In this document: positions 9,601 through 16,138 of the stretch, piece after piece
How positions within the stretch are numbered: position 1 is the first letter of the stretch
Layout: every line of letters begins with the position of its first letter
NCBI GenBank assembly: GCA_964451785.1
Contig: CAYVJG010000043.1
Coordinates: forward strand, 1-20,734
Length of the DNA stretch: 20,734 nt
DNA from: JAJYSO01 sp964451785
GTDB lineage: Bacteria; Bacteroidota; Bacteroidia; Flavobacteriales; Flavobacteriaceae
Direction of reading: 5' to 3'
The notes under the pieces: generated by a model
The model's database searches: none
The model's input: the letters and a program-made list of their open reading frames with translations, nothing else
Told to the model about the DNA's origin: nothing
Made by a program: the position numbers and the translations under genes

Positions 9601-11302
9601 AGGTGTCTGTTTCACTGGTAGCGCTACAGGTAACTATATAACGGAAATCAGTGTTTTCAGAAATCCCTTCATCAAGTGTAAAGTTTGTAGAAATGGCGTC
9701 TGGGATATCTGTCCAGGTATTTTCTCCAGCTGGAGAAGATTGCCAAATGCGAATGAGGCCACCAGCAGGAGCAGTTGCGTCAGTAACAGATAAGGTTACT
9801 GGATTACCGGCACAAACACTAAAACTGTCTGCTGCTGTTCCTGCAGTAGGGGTTCCGGTACAAGGCTCTAATTCAGGAAGTGAGATAAGATAATCTTCAG
9901 TTTCTGAATAAGAAGAAGTGGTTGTGCAAGGGTCTAATTCACTGCCATCTTTGCTGTACTGATATTGTACGCGTAGGCGATGAGTGCCAGGGAAAGCGGC
10001 CATTGTAAAGGCAGGGAAATCTACTGTTGATCCGCTTCCTATTTCATTAGGTAAAGCGGTAACTTTTTCACTATCTTCAAAAGCGCCGTTATCGTTGTAA
10101 TCAATCCAGATGGCGGCACCGTGGTTACCACTACCCGAACCAGCTGTCAATGAAGCGGTGTAGGATTGTCCAATTACTAGTTCAACAGTTGCAATAGAAT
10201 CTGTGTAGTTAGTATAGCCATCTACACCTTCACCTGATGGAGAAGTGTGATTGAGGTCTCCTAAGGTAAAGTTGATGATTTCATCTGAGTTATTGCTACT
10301 TCCTACAGGGATACAGTAACATTCTAGGCCCGGAGCGAGTGTTACAGAAATCACATCAGATGTAGCTGTTTCGCCAGAAGTGGTACAAGTCACTTTAAAC
10401 CTGTAATCTGTCGCTTCGGTGATGCCTTCAGGAAAATCTAAAGAGATTCCTGTAGCTCCGGTAATATCGGTCCATGTATCCTGTCCAGCCGGAGAAGATT
10501 GCCAAATATATTCAATTCCATTAGCGGGAGCTGATGCGCCTTCTGTTGATATTGAGAATTCTATCCCACTACAAATTTCGAAGCTCGCTGTCACTGTTCC
10601 TGCAGTAGGTGTTCCTGAGCAATCGGCTAATAAGTCGCCAAATAGTTGAAGTTGAGCAATTTCGTTAGTGATGCCACTGGCTGTAGGTGGATCGGTTGGG
10701 TCAGCGTTAGTGCCATCTTGGTAAAAGTAGATACCGCGATTGATGGTGTCAGCACTTGTGGTAGCGGTGTAGCCGACCCAGTTAGGGTTTCCTCCCCATC
10801 CATCAGTGTTTTCATCAATAGCAATAATAATGTTGCTGGTGCCATCCCATTCAAAACCAGAATCGAGGGTGATTTCTAACCACTCGTCGGCAGTAACTTG
10901 ATCAGGGAGTTGGCCTGAAAACACTTGGGTTAGCTCAGTGATAGGTACCCAGGCAGTGTCATTGCTAAAGCCTTCTAATTCTGTAGTGCCTATATATACA
11001 ACCCAGTCTTTCCAGTCAGTAGTAGAGACATCAGAGGTTGGTTTATACAAGATTTTGCTAATTGTTCCTGCAATTCCTCCGGCAGCTTGAAGATCTTCTG
11101 CGGTGTATATGGTTTGCGTATAGGAATAGTTATACAGATAATAATTCGGAAAATAAGAAATAGTTTGGTCACCACTTCCTATCTGAATTGTATTTTGAGC
11201 TTGAGCGAGCCCTATCGATAGCATAAATAAAGCTAGCGATAGGCTGAGTTTTTTGAAAAATCTACCTCTTGTTGAGGTTGAGTTTGGGTCGTTTTTTTTC
11301 AT
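6638..11302 (-). CDS. Giant T9SS-secreted surface protein with a distinct N-terminal domain (paralog B)
   Basis: A 1554-aa mosaic secreted protein. Signal peptide 1-36 (ends GLAQAQ). Residues 37-225 form an N-terminal domain absent from its two neighbours (starts with IGSG, has IYTAEDL and later IIIAIDENT), a type I recall at the N-terminus of other T9SS cargo. Then Ig-like 228-326; GEVED 330-478; Ig-like 480-580; GEVED 583-735; Ig-like 737-836; GEVED 839-980; fibronectin III 982-1073; choice-of-anchor-J-like 1076-1238; fibronectin III 1240-1332; PPC-like about 1338-1475; T9SS type A tail 1480-1554 (YYPNPV, YNMLGQ, ending KK). From the last GEVED on, module order is the same as in the downstream 1529-aa paralog, with exact DNA identity in places. 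It is flanked by its own candidate promoter and terminator. Probably an adhesin or surface-binding protein; no enzyme motif is seen. Confidence 0.92.
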   Translation of the reverse strand: MKKNDPNSTSTRGRFFKKLSLSLALFMLSIGLAQAQNTIQIGSGDQTISYFPNYYLYNYSYTQTIYTAEDLQAAGGIAGTISKILYKPTSDVSTTDWKDWVVYIGTTELEGFSNDTAWVPITELTQVFSGQLPDQVTADEWLEITLDSGFEWDGTSNIIIAIDENTDGWGGNPNWVGYTATTSADTINRGIYFYQDGTNADPTDPPTASGITNEIAQLQLFGDLLADCSGTPTAGTVTASFEICSGIEFSISTEGASAPANGIEYIWQSSPAGQDTWTDITGATGISLDFPEGITEATDYRFKVTCTTSGETATSDVISVTLAPGLECYCIPVGSSNNSDEIINFTLGDLNHTSPSGEGVDGYTNYTDSIATVELVIGQSYTASLTAGSGSGNHGAAIWIDYNDNGAFEDSEKVTALPNEIGSGSTVDFPAFTMAAFPGTHRLRVQYQYSKDGSELDPCTTTSSYSETEDYLISLPELEPCTGTPTAGTAADSFSVCAGNPVTLSVTDATAPAGGLIRIWQSSPAGENTWTDIPDAISTNFTLDEGISENTDFRYIVTCSATSETDTSAVISVTLNPATECYCTPTYSTGCSAGDRISNVSLSGTTINLNNDSECSENAYGDYTSLDAPNLAPGTQYTINISTDYGSPTSEDVRAWIDYNANGLFEDSEEIAFTNGDGMGEGTYSEDFIVPDETAAGDYRMRVRLVYTGDNIDPCGSETYGETEDYTVSIIQLDECTGTPTAGTIEASEFSVCANDAFALTVTGSSEPAEGLERTWQSSPAGEDTWTDIENSISPNFTLEEGISVPTDFRYMLTCTSSSETSYSDIISVTLNPATECYCIPTNNSDYYQITNVATDNALVDINVDSQGSENGYSDYTDTDTIIAYPGQEIDLFISGSSEYGDVAVWIDWNLNGNFDDEGENVFTTTSSPYTGSFVVPDTLTPTMSTRVRVRFISYGDLLPCGDSGSGESEDYMIKIVEAPSCLPPSDIAISNLTSSSTDVSWLPGGSETAWEVVYGENGFNLANNEGTSVNVDSGSPNTSISGLAPNTTYDIYVRAVCSPTDNSYFYGPLTFTTECEATDVPFTQDFESIAPPALPNCAEIENAGSGNNWETYNQDGSGFTGNVIRAQYDYQNPTNAWYFTQGINLLADTNYKISYTYGTTTSSYVEKLKVTMGTSRSAVDMTTILADYPEINTAGAQADSIIFTVPESGVYYFAFNAYSDPNQLRVIVDDIHIDYGPECPMATNIHFEYITENSAQVVWNPGANDVSWVVTYGPEGFDPATEGTTIEVTDGTPMAAIEGLDSETTYDVYVQSTCSEGNESTLAGPYSFTTSPTPPSNNYLCDAIAIGLDVGCDGGPFTNVNAFEQAGEPVGACLNDFHGTNSVWFTFTAPESGAVVISTDFSQTEFATEIVAFDAPENCEDITTLGEQLGCATAGEALQIEGLTPGTVYYFKVAGFNQAEGVFCVQVNSTLGIENQEFTDFSYYPNPVESLLTLKAKSPIQSVKLYNMLGQLVIKTQPHTLETQINAENLQAGVYLLSVKINNSSKTFRVVKK

Positions 11303-11354
11303 AAAGTTTAAAGTTAAAGTGAATATTATTATTATCTTAAAATCCAGTGTAGCG

Positions 11355-11362
11355 CAAAGCTA
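11355..11362 (-). promoter_or_regulatory. Candidate -7 promoter box for paralog B
   Basis: Minus-strand TAGCTTTG matches TAnnTTTG exactly and lies about 53 nt before the start at 11302. No -33 TTTG at standard spacing was found. Confidence 0.4.
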
Positions 11363-11399
11363 TGTGGAAGCTCGAATTTAGTATTATATTTTCAAAAAA

Positions 11400-11421
11400 T
11401 CAACTAAAAATCAACTAAAAA
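11400..11421. repeat. Perfect 11-nt tandem duplication
   Basis: TCAACTAAAAA occurs twice head to tail, followed by more A-rich sequence, within the 317-nt gap 11303-11619. It lies about 100 nt upstream of paralog B and could be an A-rich upstream promoter element, but may be chance in this composition. The rest of the gap shows only the terminator of paralog C. Confidence 0.6.
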
Positions 11422-11568
11422 TAAAATAAAATGCTAACAATAAGCGATATGTGTTACAGTAATGATGAAGGAGTTTGTGTAACTATTAGTGTTTACTTTT
11501 GTTTTTGTGGGAATGAAAAAGATATTGTTGTTTTAAAAAAAAAGTTAATCAAGGTTGTTGTTATACTA

Positions 11569-11598
11569 AAAAAGCCACCTTTTTTAAGGTGGCTTTTT
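11569..11598 (-). terminator. Intrinsic terminator of paralog C
   Basis: Stem AAAAAGCCACCTT / AAGGTGGCTTTTT (13 bp) around a loop of about 4 nt, 21 nt beyond the stop at 11620. The A-tract on the plus strand supplies the U-tract of the minus-strand transcript. It also has T-residues to the right and might work in both directions. Confidence 0.85.
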
Positions 11599-11619
11599 GT
11601 TTGTAGTAGAGTAAAACGA

Positions 11620-14600
11620 TTATTTCTTAATTACTCTAAAGGTTTTATTTGATTGATTGCTGTAAACTTTCATCAAATAAACGCCTGATTGCAGTTGAGA
11701 CATGTTTAATTGTGTCTCTAAACTTTCAGGATTTGAAGTTAAAACAACTTGTCCAACTAAATTGTAAAGTACAACTTTATCAATTTGTGTTTCAGCCTTA
11801 AGTGTCAGTTGATTTTGAACAGGATTAGGGTAGAAACTAAATTGATTAAATAGCTGGTCTTTTACCGATAGGGTAGTTGTAAAAGTTGTTGGTCCGGTCC
11901 AATCACTGTAGTAATCTGTATCACAAATAGCGCGAACATAAACGTCATAACTTGTGCTTGCTTCGAGTTCAGATAAAACCGTAGTTGGATCATTAGCTAC
12001 AGTGATAGTGGTGCCGGCAGAAGTAGGATCAAAACCAGTAGGGCCGTATAATACTTCCCATTGGGTTTCGGATCCACTTGGAAGCCATGAAATTTCAGCT
12101 GTTGTATCAGTAGTTTCTCCGACAGTTAGATCAGTAGGAGGTGTACAAGGTGCTAAAGCTTCTGTGGTAAAGCTTTCCGGAGCCGTCCAATCGCTATAAT
12201 CTGCATCACTACAAAGGGTACGTACGTAAACGTCATAGGTAGTTTCTGCTTCTAAATCAGTTATAGTTACCGCTGGGGCACTGGCAGATATAGAAGTTCC
12301 TTCGGTAGCCGGGTCAAAACCTGTAAGTCCATACTTCACTTCCCATTCTAATTGAGGCCCACCAGGAAGCCAAGTTACATCGGCTGAATTGGTGGTGATA
12401 TTATCAACAAAGACACCGGTAGGAGCAGGGCATTCTGCTTCAGCTTCAGTAATATTGATGGTATAATCTTCTACTTGTCCATAGCTATTGTTTGCACAAG
12501 GGTCTGTTACAGAAGAATTGTAGTTTTTGTAAACACGCATACGCGTAGTGCCTAAATCGATATCTGTAGGAACGGTGATAGTACCTGTGGTTTGGATGTC
12601 ATCGGTTCCTGTAGAATTTTCAATAGATCCAATCTCAAAGACTTCACCTTCATCATTTAAAGTTCCGTTTCGATTCCAGTCTATAAAAACGGTGATGTAA
12701 TTAGTGTAATTACCATTGCTGTTTCCTTTAACTGTAACCTCATAACTTCCACCAACACTCATGTCAGCTGTTAAATCAGTAAAATCTTCATAAGCCGGAT
12801 TTGTGTCGTCAGCTGCAGCATCACTCGTGTTGCTGAGGTTACTTACTTCTACAAGAGTAATTGGCTCAACATTACTAGTGAAATTAGGCGTACAATATGG
12901 TGTTGAGAATTCATAAGGGCCAGCTAGTGTACTTTCATCAGTATCGCTACAAATGGATTGCACATAAAAGGCATAAGTCGTATTTAAGTCAAACTCTGTT
13001 AAAATATATTCAGGGGCGTCAGACACAACAACAGTAGTACCTTCTGTAGCTGGGTCGAATCCTTGTTCACCATAAATTAAGTTCCAAGATGTGGCGCTGT
13101 TGTTTTCTGTCCAGGTTAAACTAATGCTGTCTAAGTTGATGACTGTAGCTGTTAATTCAGTAGGTGCTAAACAGCTAGGAAGAGGAGTAACTGAAAGTGT
13201 ATAGTCTTCAATTTCACCACTGTTTCCATCTTGGCATGGTGAAGGGTTTATGGAAAGGTAGTCTGAAACAACCCGAAGTCTGTAATTTCCTTCAGCTATA
13301 GTGTCAGGAATGCTAATAGTTCCTGTAGCTTCATCGGTGTATGAGCCAGAAGAATAAGCGGTTTCGCCCTCGTCATCAAAATCTAAATCGTTATTGTAGT
13401 CGATAAAAATAGCAAATCCGGAAGTGCCAGATGTTGTGGTAGCTGTAAAATCAAGTGTGCCAGAAGCAGCTTGAGACACGATCATGTCAGTATAATCGTT
13501 ATAGCCTTGCTCGCCTCCTGTTGAACTGTTATCGATGTTTGAAAATCCACCAGTAGTTACAAAACTGTCAATTGAGCCAGTAGAGCCTTGTGCATCGCCT
13601 TGGCAGTATCCTGTAAAGAAATTAATAGGACCATTCCAAACGCTGTGCTCAGTATCACTACAGGCTGATCTTACGTAGAAATCGTAACTCGTGTTGGCTG
13701 TTAATCCGGATTTTGTGTAAGGATTGCTAGTGATTCCAGAATCAGTAGGAGTGGTTGACGCATCGGGTGCTGCACTTCCTGCTTCAACAATATAGAGATC
13801 CCAGGTGGTGGCGCTTCCTTGTTCTGCCCAGGATAACGTAGCAGAAGTTAATGTAAATTGATCGACCTCTAAATCGAGTGGTTTAGGGCAATCTGGAATA
13901 GGTTCCCAAGAAATATCATCGAGATATGCATCTGAATAGGTGCCTGTGTAAGTTACTTTAATGGCTATATGGCTGCCAGTGGCTGAAGCAGTAAAAGGAA
14001 CAAAATACTCTTGAAAATCGCTAGACAGTTCAAGGGTCTCAATAGGGGTGAAGCTAGTTGCATCGGTGATATCGCTAATGGTACCAATTTCTGCTACAGT
14101 AGATTCATCGCCATTCATATAGAAATGTAATTGATGAGTGCCAGCAGCAATATTAGTGAGTTCAGGAGTGATTAAATAAGTCTCAGCGGCATCATCGTCA
14201 CTGTTATAAAATCTTAATTGATTGGGGGCTGAATGTGCTGAAGAGTTGTTTTTTACCGCTATTTCAGCGTAGTCACTTGTTGAATTGATGATTGTAGACC
14301 AGCATATAGGAATAGAATCAGTAGGGGTGCTGTCAAAATTTTGGGTAAATTCATCTATCGGCGCACAAGCTGTTGTAAAGGAGAAAGGTGTTGACCATTC
14401 AGACTGATCAGAACTACTGCAGATAGATCGCACATAAACCGAATATACAGTGCCACTGGTTAGTCCTGTCAGTGTAGTGGGGTTAGTGGTTGTGCCTGCT
14501 ACCGTTGGGGTGGTGTTGGCATCTGGTTCTAAATCACCGTCCATTTTGATATAAATATCCCACGAAGTAGCGGAGTTGTTTTCTGTCCAACTTAACTCTG

Positions 14601-15207
14601 CGCTGTTTGAGGTGATTGCAGTAGCATTTAAATCAGAAGGTCTAATACAAGAAGGAGAAAGATCAACTTGAATATCATCGACATATAAGTTGAATTGGTT
14701 AAATTCAGAATAAGCGTTAAAACCAATGTAATATGTGCCTGTACTTGGCACTGTAAAGTTGATTAAAGTGTCTTTGCGTTGATTAAAGTCAATGCTTGGA
14801 TGATCGGCTAATTGTGTGCTCATGTCTGCAGCAGTTGCTGAAGTGCCAATGCTTACTTTTAGCTTTTCAGTATAACTAAAGCTATTGTTGCCATAACCGT
14901 ATTGTAAGCGATAGCTAGTTCCAGCTTCTAGGGTTAGCCCTTTTGTAAAATACCAGGTGTTGGCATCTTCAGATGTGTTCCATTTGTATTTTAGAACGTT
15001 GGTAGTAAAACCATTAGAGGTGACATTAGCAGTTACCCAATCATTTCCACTGAGTGTCTCTAGCGTGCTACAATCGGGTAAGTTCGGTGTAGTGACGCTC
15101 TCAAAGTCTTGTAAGAACGGAGGAGCCGTTGCTGCGCAAGGGTCTTCCTGTGCATAGCTATATAGACAAAGTATAAAAGCTACGACTAGTAAAGTAGTTT
15201 TTTTCAT
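11620..15207 (-). CDS. Giant T9SS-secreted surface protein rich in fibronectin III modules (paralog C)
   Basis: A 1195-aa modular secreted protein. Signal peptide 1-20 (LYSYAQ). Approximate order: choice-of-anchor-J-like 24-185; fibronectin III 187-278; second choice-of-anchor-J-like 281-438; fibronectin III 440-531; GEVED 535-677 (SGEIEDY); fibronectin III 679-770; GEVED 772-923 (YGQVEDY, Q in place of the usual E); two fibronectin III modules 926-1018 and 1021-1112; T9SS type A tail 1121-1195 (FYPNPV, YNLVGQ, GVYLMKV, ending KK). It lacks the WQSSPAG Ig-like module and the PPC-like domain of its two neighbours but shares the tail, GEVED and fibronectin families with them. It is the first of three same-strand genes, each with a separate terminator, so probably not one operon. 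Likely a surface adhesin or binding protein; ligand unknown. Confidence 0.92.
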   Translation of the reverse strand: MKKTTLLVVAFILCLYSYAQEDPCAATAPPFLQDFESVTTPNLPDCSTLETLSGNDWVTANVTSNGFTTNVLKYKWNTSEDANTWYFTKGLTLEAGTSYRLQYGYGNNSFSYTEKLKVSIGTSATAADMSTQLADHPSIDFNQRKDTLINFTVPSTGTYYIGFNAYSEFNQFNLYVDDIQVDLSPSCIRPSDLNATAITSNSAELSWTENNSATSWDIYIKMDGDLEPDANTTPTVAGTTTNPTTLTGLTSGTVYSVYVRSICSSSDQSEWSTPFSFTTACAPIDEFTQNFDSTPTDSIPICWSTIINSTSDYAEIAVKNNSSAHSAPNQLRFYNSDDDAAETYLITPELTNIAAGTHQLHFYMNGDESTVAEIGTISDITDATSFTPIETLELSSDFQEYFVPFTASATGSHIAIKVTYTGTYSDAYLDDISWEPIPDCPKPLDLEVDQFTLTSATLSWAEQGSATTWDLYIVEAGSAAPDASTTPTDSGITSNPYTKSGLTANTSYDFYVRSACSDTEHSVWNGPINFFTGYCQGDAQGSTGSIDSFVTTGGFSNIDNSSTGGEQGYNDYTDMIVSQAASGTLDFTATTTSGTSGFAIFIDYNNDLDFDDEGETAYSSGSYTDEATGTISIPDTIAEGNYRLRVVSDYLSINPSPCQDGNSGEIEDYTLSVTPLPSCLAPTELTATVINLDSISLTWTENNSATSWNLIYGEQGFDPATEGTTVVVSDAPEYILTEFDLNTTYAFYVQSICSDTDESTLAGPYEFSTPYCTPNFTSNVEPITLVEVSNLSNTSDAAADDTNPAYEDFTDLTADMSVGGSYEVTVKGNSNGNYTNYITVFIDWNRNGTLNDEGEVFEIGSIENSTGTDDIQTTGTITVPTDIDLGTTRMRVYKNYNSSVTDPCANNSYGQVEDYTINITEAEAECPAPTGVFVDNITTNSADVTWLPGGPQLEWEVKYGLTGFDPATEGTSISASAPAVTITDLEAETTYDVYVRTLCSDADYSDWTAPESFTTEALAPCTPPTDLTVGETTDTTAEISWLPSGSETQWEVLYGPTGFDPTSAGTTITVANDPTTVLSELEASTSYDVYVRAICDTDYYSDWTGPTTFTTTLSVKDQLFNQFSFYPNPVQNQLTLKAETQIDKVVLYNLVGQVVLTSNPESLETQLNMSQLQSGVYLMKVYSNQSNKTFRVIKK

Positions 15208-15263
15208 AGTATTGGTATTATGTTTTTAAAATTTGTTAAATATAGTTATAAAAACTATAAATT

Positions 15264-15271
15264 CAAAATTA
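15264..15271 (-). promoter_or_regulatory. Candidate -7 promoter box for paralog C
   Basis: Minus-strand TAATTTTG matches TAnnTTTG, about 57 nt before the start at 15207. No good -33 TTTG is seen. Confidence 0.35.
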
Positions 15272-15380
15272 AAACTTTGTGGAAAAAGGGAACTACACGG
15301 GGGTACAGATTGCTAGCAGTTACTCGGAATACTTTTGTTAAAAAGAGAATATGAAAAGGATGTCTTTAAAATAAAACGCT

Positions 15381-15410
15381 TAGCAAGCGATTTGCTACAA
15401 GCTATAGCAA
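15381..15410. other. Overlapping alternative hairpins in an intergenic region
   Basis: TAGCAA (15381), TTGCTA (15392) and TAGCAA (15405) lie in a row, so the middle copy can pair with either neighbour but not both. It lies in the 315-nt gap 15208-15522, about 170 nt upstream of paralog C. The stems are only 6 bp. The remainder of the gap has only the promoter candidate and the DUF4293 terminator. Confidence 0.35.
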
Positions 15411-15462
15411 GCCCTTAGGTGAGGAAAACTTTTGAGGATATAGTTTGAGCAGGGATATCAAA

Positions 15463-15495
15463 AAAGCCCGGAAACAAATTTTGTTTCCGGGCTTT
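15463..15495 (-). terminator. Intrinsic terminator of the DUF4293 gene
   Basis: A 16-bp perfect inverted repeat (AAAGCCCGGAAACAAA and its complement, one central base) starts 27 nt past the stop at 15523. Six A on the left give the minus-strand U-tract. Confidence 0.85.
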
Positions 15496-15522
15496 CACGC
15501 ACTAAATATTACTAAGAAAGAT

Positions 15523-15933
15523 TTAACGTAATCGATCCACAGATTTTACAAGATCTTCATCCTTTTTGATGGCTTTATGGGCCATAATTAAAAAAACGAT
15601 AGAAAGAACAGGACCTACAATCCAAATACCCTTCTCTGAAAAATTAATTTCTCCAGGTAAGTTTAGGAACCAGTATACGAGAAACCCTAGTAAAACTAAA
15701 TTTATTATAATGTCAAGCTTTACAATACCCATTTGGCGCTTGCGATTGCTAAACATGAAAATGCTCAACAGCGCTAAAACAGCGCTTGCCAAATACGCAT
15801 AACTAACATAAGCTTGGTTATATGCTATTGCTATTGTATCTTCTAAACCGTTCCACAAAGGAACAAAAAAATAACCGATAACTCCAATAATTATCGCAAT
15901 TAATAAGTATATAGATTGAATACGTTGAATCAT
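15523..15933 (-). CDS. DUF4293 family integral membrane protein
   Basis: A 136-aa protein when begun at the ATG at 15933 (MIQRIQSIYLL), the usual start of this Bacteroidota family. The reading frame extends upstream to 16026, but those 31 residues are not family-like, and the candidate -7 box at 15951-15958 would put the RNA start inside them. Four membrane segments are seen at about 7-25, 42-61, 70-91 and 102-118, with a basic loop (NRKRQ) between the second and third. The charged C-terminus (HKAIKKDEDLVKSVDRLR) is a family hallmark. The function is unknown. It is transcribed away from rho; from memory this pairing is common in Flavobacteriia, which suggests a stable neighbourhood but not a shared role. 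Confidence 0.85.
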   Translation of the reverse strand: MIQRIQSIYLLIAIIIGVIGYFFVPLWNGLEDTIAIAYNQAYVSYAYLASAVLALLSIFMFSNRKRQMGIVKLDIIINLVLLGFLVYWFLNLPGEINFSEKGIWIVGPVLSIVFLIMAHKAIKKDEDLVKSVDRLR

Positions 15934-15950
15934 TATCGTCAATTTCTGCA

Positions 15951-15958
15951 CAAAAATA
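15951..15958 (-). promoter_or_regulatory. Candidate -7 promoter box for the DUF4293 gene
   Basis: Minus-strand TATTTTTG fits TAnnTTTG. It would give a leader of only about 10 nt before the start at 15933, and would exclude the longer start at 16026. Confidence 0.3.
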
Positions 15959-16024
15959 GCAGAATATTTTTTAAAGAAAAGCGTATTTTTAAAATAAAGT
16001 TGTATAATTGCATTCACAAAGCTC

Positions 16025-16043
16025 AACTAGCACAGTGCTAGTT
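16025..16043. promoter_or_regulatory. 19-nt inverted repeat between DUF4293 and rho, possible operator
   Basis: AACTAGCAC, a central A, then GTGCTAGTT: a perfect 9+1+9 inverted repeat in the 205-nt divergent gap, about 96 nt before the rho start. It has no T-tract. The symmetry and length suit a dimeric regulator site, but no regulator is known. Confidence 0.4.
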
Positions 16044-16138
16044 ATTAAGAGATTTCTTTTTCTCATTATTCCTAGTTAATAAAATTTCATCAAAAAAAAC
16101 AAGATTCGTTTTTAAACCCCATATTATCTTTTTACTAC

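Noticed and set aside
3988..10630. Regularly spaced identical short strings, first considered as a CRISPR-like array
   Set aside because: Spacing is about 770 nt, the strings are in frame and encode WQSSPAG; they are protein-domain repeats.
7032..10879. Several plus-strand reading frames of 61-98 codons opposite paralog B
   Set aside because: They run antisense through a well-defined modular protein gene and encode no recognisable domain; they are shadows of its repeats.
11431..11652. 73-codon plus-strand reading frame upstream of paralog B
   Set aside because: It runs through the intrinsic terminator at 11569-11598 and into the 3' end of paralog C, and its translation has no family resemblance.
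15934..16026. Longer start for the DUF4293 protein
   Set aside because: The extra 31 residues are not like the family, which starts MIQRIQ; a candidate promoter box lies inside this stretch.
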